Positions 56,903-64,000 of a DNA stretch of 64,000 bases are shown here, one piece after another. The translations under genes were made by a program, and so were the position numbers. Each line of letters begins with the position of its first letter. Within the stretch, counting starts at the first letter, position 1. The notes under the pieces are model-generated. The model saw only the letters and a list, made by a program, of their open reading frames with translations. It did not search any database and was not told the origin of the DNA. This DNA comes from Leucocoprinus leucothites (lineage: Eukaryota > Basidiomycota > Agaricomycetes > Agaricales > Agaricaceae), in assembly GCA_013368445.1 (NCBI GenBank), contig JAACJO010000011.1, positions 1,550,001 through 1,614,000 of the forward strand, in the 5' to 3' direction.

Positions 56903-57085
56903 ATGCACAAATATGCCAAGAATCACTCATACTTCATTGCCTATATTGTCCTCTTATCCCTTGTCTTCTGGTCGACATTTTGCAAAGCTGCTCCATTGAA
57001 TAACACACCTCCACTTAAAAGGCAGGATAACTCTTGCCCAACAGTGAGTTTGACTGCAGCATTTCTTGGAAATACAGTTGGTTGA
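56903..57085 (+). CDS. Small secreted protein with Kex2-type site (60 aa)
   Basis: ATG at 56903, stop TGA after GNTVG. A hydrophobic signal segment (YIVLLSLVFWSTFCKA) is followed by APLNNTPPLKR, a dibasic Lys-Arg cleavage site, and QDNSCPTVSLTAAFLG. Its upstream region is the same repeated TTATAAGGAG sequence that lies near the small Cys-rich genes. A following frame (DGPAQDFPWEVQTTAPLNGC) suggests the reading may once have continued, so it may be truncated by a frameshift. Confidence 0.45.
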   Translation: MHKYAKNHSYFIAYIVLLSLVFWSTFCKAAPLNNTPPLKRQDNSCPTVSLTAAFLGNTVG

Positions 57086-57233
57086 TGGTCCGGCGCAGGA
57101 CTTCCCGTGGGAGGTACAGACCACCGCGCCGTTGAATGGCTGTAGTTGAAACAGCTCTTCATCAACTATGGTCATCTTTGTCTCGAAACTCATGCTTGGG
57201 GAAATAGCATGGTTTTGTAACTGCACCTATTAC

Positions 57234-57650
57234 TCGAATCACCATCTCCATGTTTAGTGAAATTGTCACTCCCGAGCTAATAGATCTCGTACCTAGACCG
57301 GTATTAGAGATCATTCGATGAAGAAGCAGGCGGGGGGCTTACATACCCTATGGCTCCGCCAATTTTGATATCAAATTCATGGTGATTGTGACCCCAATCC
57401 TTACCCTTGAGGCCCTCCAGGTGGATCTCGTGCTTGATGTGGCAAATTGTCCAGTTGAATTGAGGAAACTTTGCCGACCGTTCATAGATTTTTAGTTTGT
57501 GGGCAACAGAAACTCGACCGTCGGCAGCGCTGGAGTATCCGGATGGGCTGTCGGAAGCGCAGAAGCGAAAGTGAAGAGAGCTAAGAGACAGATGCTGCCA
57601 GAGCGTAGAACGATGATATGCCTAGTAGCCGATTGTAGTCATGGTGGAGA
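57234..57650 (-). pseudogene. Secreted protein of the GDGGFTNWAY family, third relic
   Basis: Minus strand has a signal-like stretch (IIVLRSGSICLLALFTFASA) in one frame and, in another, KFPQFNWTICHIKHEIHLEG and KDWGHNHHEFDIKIGGAIG, then YEIY and FTKHGDGDSSN. It keeps the middle exon in a frame that the 50-kb copy has lost. The frame change after the signal and the eroded last exon make it a pseudogene. Confidence 0.6.
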
Positions 57651-57660
57651 ACACTGGAGT

Positions 57661-58285
57661 AGTATGGACTAGCCAATACTATCAAGTTCACACTTGCTGA
57701 GAGGGGAGTTGAGGGTTGCAGCAAATTGGAAGCAGGTTTTTATACAACTGTGGTCATGACACCTTTTCGGGGGATCGCTCCGTGCCGGCGGTTGGTAGCC
57801 GATGTCGTAGAATACGAGTCTCCGGGAAGCGTAAGGGCGTCTAGACATGCTTCCCCATCGTCGCATTCCAGATGTAATGGACCGGATATTCATATGTGAT
57901 AGCAAGACAGAATCCAGTGGTTTCGGGCGCAGTCATCAAAAAACTGGAATCGAGACACAGTTCGGGCTGAGCGCTCCGTCGTTTAAGCTGGACCAAGAGC
58001 GCCAAAGTGTTGTCGATCAGAGGGGTGTTAAGCAAGAGGGAAAGCACAATAATGTTGTGGCTCAGAGAATGTTTGTAGTCAGACGGAGTGTAACGAGGAC
58101 TCGAATCTTCTGGAAGAAGAGAGAGAGTATGGAAAGGTACAGTCGTCTTTGCAGTCACGTCAACTTCAAAGGTAACCCCTTGCGGTAACGGCGCTTATGT
58201 TGTTTTTCTTGAACAGTCGGTGAGCTCAAGTTTGTCAGCGCCACTGTGCTCCATTCAAGAGGAAAATTCTTGGTGACACTCAGTC
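57661..58285. other. Intergenic
   Basis: Overlapping open stretches on both strands at 57841-58188 have no motif and no support. Likely the 5' flank of the membrane-protein gene. Confidence 0.4.
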
Positions 58286-60315
58286 ATGCTGCACGTCGTA
58301 CGGCTCGTTAAATATAGCGAATTCCATTCATCGTTGACAGTAGAAGAACCGAAGTGTTTGGATAACATAGCTATTAATAGTCACTACACTTCATCAAAAG
58401 CTCCGAGTCACGTTAACCCAGACGCAACAGCTCCCCCGGCGCCTGCTTCCCGGCCACCACTCACAGGACTCGCTCTTGGATCATACCCCCACTACCAACA
58501 GGAAGACAATCTAACACCGCAAATCATGCCATTTTTTCAAGGAAAATACAATTTCGAAACTCATGGCGGAACCTTCCACGATGTCAGGCGTCACCGATAT
58601 CAACGTCTTCACCACCGTAATTCCAACCAACCAGCCTCGGCCCCACAACCGCAACCATCGACGGAGCAGAGCCCACATCTGTCGGAGAGCCTACGCTCTC
58701 ACCTTCCCTCTGTCATAACACATACAGACTCAGTGAATTCAGAGAAATCCATTGACGAAGAAGCTCAGACAATCCCTGACTCATCTAGCCACCTGGAGTC
58801 GATGTGGGGGACTCTAGCTGACAAATTACCCCGTCTGATCCATGCGCAATTTCTCCTGCATCTGCCATCTCATTACTTCGATAGAGTCGATCGCCTGTCC
58901 CGAGACGGCAACATGGCTCTCAAGGAGATCCTCGATATGGCTGTTGAATCAAACACCAAGTGTGGTAACGACTTTCAGAGTCAAATACTTGACTTGGGCC
59001 AGAGTTCGTCGTCTCTTATCATGAAGCCAGAGTCCCTACCTCCCGCATATCGAACCTTGACCATTCGATGGGGATGCTTCATAGACGATCTTTTAGCGGA
59101 ATGGAAAACTTTAAACCTTGTTTCTGCTCTGTTAGTACCGTGAGTAGCTACTTCTCGGATCGCGGAATAAAGATGAAAAGAACTCATCGCATGACAGGGG
59201 AATATTGACTATGTTCCAGGTGACTGGGGCCAGCAATGATCCAGTAACCCGCTACCTAGCCTTCTGGTCCTTGATATCTGCTCTCGTTAGTCTCCTGTAT
59301 GGCTGTGCGTTTATTATCCAGTTTACGCGGATGCGGAAGCCTTCAATTGCCATTGAATGGGCCTTCGTGAGTCTGTATACCCAGCTCTTACCCCGCTTGA
59401 GCCTCAACAAATAACAGGAAGCACGGAATCCTCGTTCAGCCTTTTGGAGCGTCGGAATTCTGTTGTCGTTACCCGTTGTTTGGCTAGCATGGTAGGTTCC
59501 CGTAGTCCCGAGCGTATAGAACCCTCCTGATTACCTCCAGGTCTATCGTTGCCTTCATAGTTTGCATCATGGCGTTTATGTGGCGATGCAATGCGAATCC
59601 TCCGGATCAGTTCCCCGTCCCACCTTCCACAGAGCTTGCTTTCCGCATATTTGTATCCGCGGTGCTGGCGATTGGATGCCTCTATGGTATTCTCATATAT
59701 AATTCTTTCCAGCGCTACGGGCCACAGATGGACGAGGCTTTGAGTCGACGCATTGATACCTATATCGCGTCCGCGTCGTCATCCTCCACTCTTATATCCC
59801 AGTCAATCCCAGAGCCATACCGATCGCCAGATTCTCCCTCCTTCGAGAAACCCCACAAGCAGAAATCCAGAAATAGGAAATCACGGTCTACTTCGCCCTC
59901 CGTTCGACCAGCTTCCCCTTCACCCTTGGTGAATCGATCTGTCAGTCTTGGGCAAAATCCATCTACCATCCCCTATCAACCGTCTCCGCTATCCAACTCG
60001 ACTGCAGTCCCGCAGCCGGAACGACAAGTCTCAACTTCAGGCGCTAAACCATCGGACGCGTCACAGGACAAACTCGACCCCAAACTCTTACTAAAAGTCG
60101 CGAGTACAAGGAAACCTCGACCTCCGCCGAACGATGTTTCGAACGATGATGCCCCCAGATATGAACAAGCGCAGTCCACTCGATCAGGCCGAATACTTAC
60201 TGCATCTCCGAGACCTGCTGAAGAAATTCGGCAAGAACAAGCGCCCGGTAATGACCATATCCTGTATGACCCACAGATGCCCACAAGGTACAGCATTCTG
60301 CAGATCGATAGATGA
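58286..60315 (+). CDS. Multi-pass membrane protein, tandem paralog A
   Basis: ATG at 58286; an internal ATG at 58527 (MPFFQGKYNFETHGGTFHDV) is an alternative start. Residues up to about 200 are polar and disordered. A block EWKTLNLVSALLVPGILTMF then opens four hydrophobic segments split by introns near 59141-59198, 59367-59417 and 59493-59541. Conserved words are NDPVTRYLAFWSLI, LLYGCAFIIQFTRMRK, LSLPVVWLAW and IMAFMWRC. A long Ser/Pro/Arg-rich cytosolic tail ends at TGA 60313-60315. I know this type as an uncharacterised Agaricomycete family. The HGGTFHDV stretch resembles the short motif before NACHT domains in basidiomycete NLRs. Confidence 0.75.
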
Positions 60316-60469
60316 TCCCAAATCAATGTAACGCATTGCATGTAATATAAATTCTCCCAAATATACCTCGCCTTAATTTCTATCATACGCTCGGCTCAGA
60401 GTATTGCGTTAAACAGACCGGCTTGAATCCCTGAATTAGTAAACCACATGCTCTCCTGCGACTCAGGAC

Positions 60470-62271
60470 ATGCACGACCGTTATTATCTATTCGCTGAAT
60501 CAATGTTGAGCAAGCGCCAGGCTGTACAGTTCGTCCAAGCGCCCATTTTGGCGTCTATAGAGACGCCCGTCATCACAGGAACTTCTTGGAATGACCCTCA
60601 CGCTTCTTTCCCTCCTCCCACATCCAAGCCCTCCAAAACCCTCACTCGAAGACATATGTCTTATCACCATCGCAGAGGACCAACATCTGGCCACTTTCTT
60701 AATCCGATCGAGCCGTCTATCATCAGACCCAACTTTGGCTCAGAGATTCGAAACGCACCTGATCCAACTACTTACTCGGGGGCTGACCGTGTGACAGTGG
60801 AACGTGATCATGCCCCTTCTTGGCCAGAATACCATGGAGGGGGTCCCTCTGCTCCAGTTGAAATCAATGAGGGTATTCGGGACCGCTATCAAGGACATCC
60901 TTCCCATGTTTACCCCGCCGATACAGTACACCAAAACTATCACACACCGGCTCCTCATGAGCTCCCTCCATCCTCTACTATACTTGGTGAGCCTGACAAT
61001 TGGGCCAGGGTTCCTCAGCCGGATTATCAACACGACAACTTTTATAACTTCCCAGCTGGCCCGGCTGGCTATGACTCCAACCCTTGGCATTGGGGAGACC
61101 CAAATCCCCACGCAACCATTGATCACGATAACTTTGCTTCTCACTACTCCTTTGTTGTTACCACCACGGTATATAACGTGATTTCTCAAGGGTATCTCGT
61201 CGGCCATCTGTTGGTTCCATCCCTTTATTTCTTCCGAGCCAATCAAATCTTCCGGGATGCTGGCCTATCAGCATATCAGATTGCATACCACACTGTTCAA
61301 TCTCATTCGCCTGTGACCGAGCCCGTTGGTAGAAGCAGAACCCGTGCTAGGAAGCCCAGCAGAGAAAAGCGCGAGAAAAGCCAGGAAGATGAAGAAGAAG
61401 GAGACGAGCCCACAACAGTACCTCGATACCGGCGACTGAAGGAAAACTGGGGGAATATGATCGACGACCTCGTTGAGGAGTGGAGAACCCTCAACATTGT
61501 TTCTGCCATGATGGTACCGTGCGTATGCATCTTGAAGAAGTTATTGGTGCTGATTGGCAGGTTTAACTCAGGGGTATTTTAACGCTATTTCAAGTGGACG
61601 GAGCTGCGAATGATCCTGTCACTCGAAGTCTCGCCTATTGGTCTCTAATTATGGCGCTCTGGAGTTTAGTTTATGGGTGCTTATACGTTGTCCAATTTAG
61701 ACGGATGCGCACCGACTACACCATCATTGGTTGGGCTATGGTAAGTGCTTCAGGCGATAAAGCAGATACAAATGTCTGATTGTAGTTGACCATATTAGGA
61801 GACGAAAAAACCGCATAGTATTATTTGGAACACCTGGGTCATGCTAGCTCTCCCAGTGGTCTCTTTGGCATGGTACGGGGTCATATATTCATATCATACC
61901 ACATAGAACTGATAACTCCCAGGTCCATCCTCATCTTCATCACAGCAATCATCTGGTTTATGTGGAGAACTCGCGCAAACCCCCCACCCGAATTTTCACT
62001 CTCGGCACCACCGTTGACCGAACCCGCTTTCCGAATCCTAACTTCCGCATTTCTCGCAATCGCGATAGTTTGTTTTGTTCTTGCTCTTTCCAGGTTCTTA
62101 CAGAACGGTGCACCTATGACGGGACACTGGAAGCGTGAGGTAGAGGAACTCATCGCAGTGGTAGAGGCCCAATTAAGATTGGAGAGACTGAAACGCTCCC
62201 AGGCAAAGAGAGCTGAGCGACGGAAAAAGGCCAAGGCGCGAGGGAGACATGACAAGTCTGAAGGATACTGA
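60470..62271 (+). CDS. Multi-pass membrane protein, tandem paralog B
   Basis: ATG at 60470, 155 nt after paralog A. The N-terminal half is Pro/His/Asn-rich and disordered with an acidic Lys/Glu patch. EWRTLNIVSAMMVPGILTLF then starts the membrane part: NDPVTRSLAYWSLIMALWSL, LYVVQFRRMR, LALPVVSLAW, IIWFMWRTRANPP and AFLAIAIVCFVLALSRF. Introns lie near 61521-61572, 61741-61800 and 61873-61922. The tail is a basic helix (LRLERLKRSQAKRAERRKK) instead of the Ser/Pro tail of paralog A. The stop is TGA at 62269-62271. Clearly a tandem duplicate that has diverged outside the membrane core. Confidence 0.78.
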
Positions 62272-62762
62272 GAACTCCGCGGGGAAAAATCGAAAATAAC
62301 TTACCTATATGGTGCTTCAGTAATTTGATCCTCATTCAAGTTTAGCTGAATTCTCTGGTCGTTCAGTATTTAGCACTTGTAATCTTATTTAGATGTCTTG
62401 GCTACTCGTGTTTAAAAAACTGAGTGAAAACCAGTACCTCGTCCTCTACGTGCGACGAGCAGTCGCTTGTCCTTACATAGACAGAGACTCAAAAATGGAA
62501 GCAAGCTTAGTACAACACTGGTCGCTAGTGGCCATGCAGAAATACACAAATGCCAATCCACCAGCCTTAATGACAAGTCAAACAATCGAAGACGAATATG
62601 TCACATCACTCAAGTAGCATAATTAAAGATATTTCTACAGTGGACAACAAACTAAGGATCTAAGGAACATTTGCGAGGTATCAGGAATAAAAAATAAAGG
62701 GAACCCAGGAGAACCAAGGGAAAACATGCGCCTTCAAGCCAATCGCTGACCAGCCAGCCAAC
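62272..62762. other. Intergenic between convergent genes
   Basis: Open stretch 62393-62617 on the plus strand has no motif and probably lies in 3' untranslated sequence. Nothing else seen. Confidence 0.5.
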
Positions 62763-64000
62763 CTACGTCTTCTTCTTCTTAGCCGTCCTCTTCCCCGACG
62801 CCGTGGCGGTGACCACAGAAGGTGTCGAGGGCCTCGAAGCTTCCTTCTCCTTCTTATCACTCTTAATCACCTCATCAATCCCACGTTTCTAGAAAAAGAT
62901 GTCCCCCGTGAGCAACAAACTCAACACGAGAAAATGTTCAGTTGCAACATACCTTCCCCTTCGTAGTCTTCTTCGCAGCCTCCTCCTGCGCCTCCGTCTC
63001 AGCCTCCTTCTCAATCATACTCAACAATGTATTACACCTCCTCTGCAACTCCTGCGGACTCCGGCTCTTGAAGAACCAATCAAACCTAAACACCGGGAAC
63101 TCGGTAATATCCTTCTTAATTTTCTCATACACATCGTCCGTCTGCATCCCGTAATGGAATAACCGACAGAGGAGGTAACGATCCTCCTCTTCGCTATAGA
63201 CTTTGCCTTTTGTTGTGGGGTAGTTGAGCTCGAGTTCTTGCATTGGGTACCGGACGGAGTTGATTTTTTTGCCAAGGAGGTATTCGAGGGTGTCCCGTTT
63301 GGTGCGTTTGGCTTCGCCTTCGGAGATGCGTTGTAAGATGCGTTGATATTCGGGAAGAGTTTTCCATTTCTTGACGAAGACTTTATAGTAAGTCTCGACG
63401 TCTTCGGGAGTCTTGTCTTGAATCTCGGCAGCGTATATCTCCATTGGTTGATCCCTACACTCATAAATGAACACGCTCAGAATAAATGTAGAAACAAGAC
63501 ATACCATCCGTGAGTCTCCAATCCTCTCACAAACTGTTGGAAATCTCTTCGGCTCCAATCGCCAAAGCCCTGCTGCGCATACTCCTCCTTCTGCGCCATT
63601 TCCTCCTCCGTCAACGGCTCAGCTGTATCAATAAACTCCTGCGCAGCCTGACGTTCCTCATCGAGCTTTTCTGGTGTATCTTCTTCACTTGCTGGCTCAC
63701 GAGCAACAGCCGGAATTCCGTTCAATCTCTATAAACGAGGGTTACGTCAGCAAGCGCTAAAACACGAAGAGGAAAACTCGCACCTTGTACACCGCCAATT
63801 CACGTTCTTGAAGCACAGCAAGCTCAGGAGGGAAGAACTGGAAGTCTTGTCTGTGTACCGGCCATCAGCGCCCTGGATCTTCGAGAGGATCGAGTGATAA
63901 TCGGCTTACATAGAAATTTGCTTAGGCGCTCTCGGCATTTTAGGCGCCTTTTCAACTTTGGAGGTACCAGCTCGCAATGTGTCTTTGAAGTAACTGTCGA
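62763..64000 (-). CDS. ISWI-type chromatin remodelling ATPase, C-terminal part (runs off the window)
   Basis: Minus strand, stop TAG at 62763-62765. Reading inward from the window edge: APKMPRAPKQISMQDFQFFP and PPELAVLQERELAVYK (HAND region), then GFGDWSRRDFQQFVRGLETH (SANT), a linker with DKTPEDVETYYKVFVKKWKT, and the SLIDE domain (YSEEEDRYLLCRLFHYGMQT...FDWFFKSRSPQELQRRCNTL), ending in a Lys-rich tail. Introns near 62891-62951, 63457-63507, 63732-63782 and 63842-63909. ISWI ATPases slide and space nucleosomes; HAND-SANT-SLIDE binds linker DNA. The ATPase half lies outside the window. Intact as far as seen. Confidence 0.92.

Noticed and set aside
1..64000. CRISPR arrays, rRNA genes, tRNA genes
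   Set aside because: No regularly spaced repeats, rRNA cores or tRNA cloverleaf with A and B boxes were recognised. The only tRNA-like sequences are the primer-binding sites, which are short complements.

Overview
The window looks like a piece of a mushroom-forming basidiomycete (Agaricomycetes) genome. The evidence is dense short introns (about 50-60 nt, GT..AG), fungal gene families (DUS1, ISWI, a class 3 lipase, a laccase-type multicopper oxidase, a MAPEG protein), basidiomycete-style NACHT NLRs, and Ty1/copia, hAT and Tc1-type transposons. No species can be named from sequence alone.

Layout. 1-23.0 kb is a transposon graveyard. Two copia elements sit head to tail and share an LTR (1-8,816). 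A decayed DDE transposase of IS630/Tc1-mariner type follows (about 8,950-11,150). Then comes a three-level nest: an outer terminal-inverted-repeat element (12,178-22,995) holds a hAT element (12,265-22,334), which is split by a full-length minus-strand copia element (15,007-21,404) with a perfect AGTGG target duplication. The copia copies are damaged mainly by CGA-to-TGA changes, a sign of CpG methylation and deamination. 23-31.5 kb is ordinary genic DNA: a class 3 lipase pseudogene, a laccase-like multicopper oxidase that lacks most ligands of its first two copper motifs, and a divergent pair made of a NOPCHAP1-like snoRNP chaperone gene and DUS1 tRNA-dihydrouridine synthase. 31.9-44.6 kb is a cluster of four paralogous NACHT genes (three look intact, one is a fragment with a broken Walker A). 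They share a short N-terminal motif on its own small exon, and an eight-exon MAPEG gene lies among them. A solo LTR with a perfect GTGTA duplication follows (44,637-45,004).

45.2-57.7 kb is a tandemly duplicated region, with about 3.5 kb between the two best copies. It carries three copies of a tiny secreted four-cysteine protein (52-56 aa, each with a 57-nt intron at the same place), degenerate copies of a second secreted family, remnants of a kinase-like gene, a 30-nt poly-G run and a TA-flanked MITE. 58.3-62.3 kb holds two tandem paralogs of a multi-pass membrane protein. The window ends in the C-terminal HAND-SANT-SLIDE part of an ISWI chromatin remodeller.

Overall this is a stable housekeeping backbone (NOPCHAP1-like, DUS1, ISWI) interrupted by fast-evolving gene families (NLRs, small secreted proteins, membrane proteins) and nested transposons. 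Exon boundaries were read by eye. Those of MAPEG and the three small cysteine-rich proteins close exactly in frame; the NLR 5' ends and the laccase exon list are approximate.
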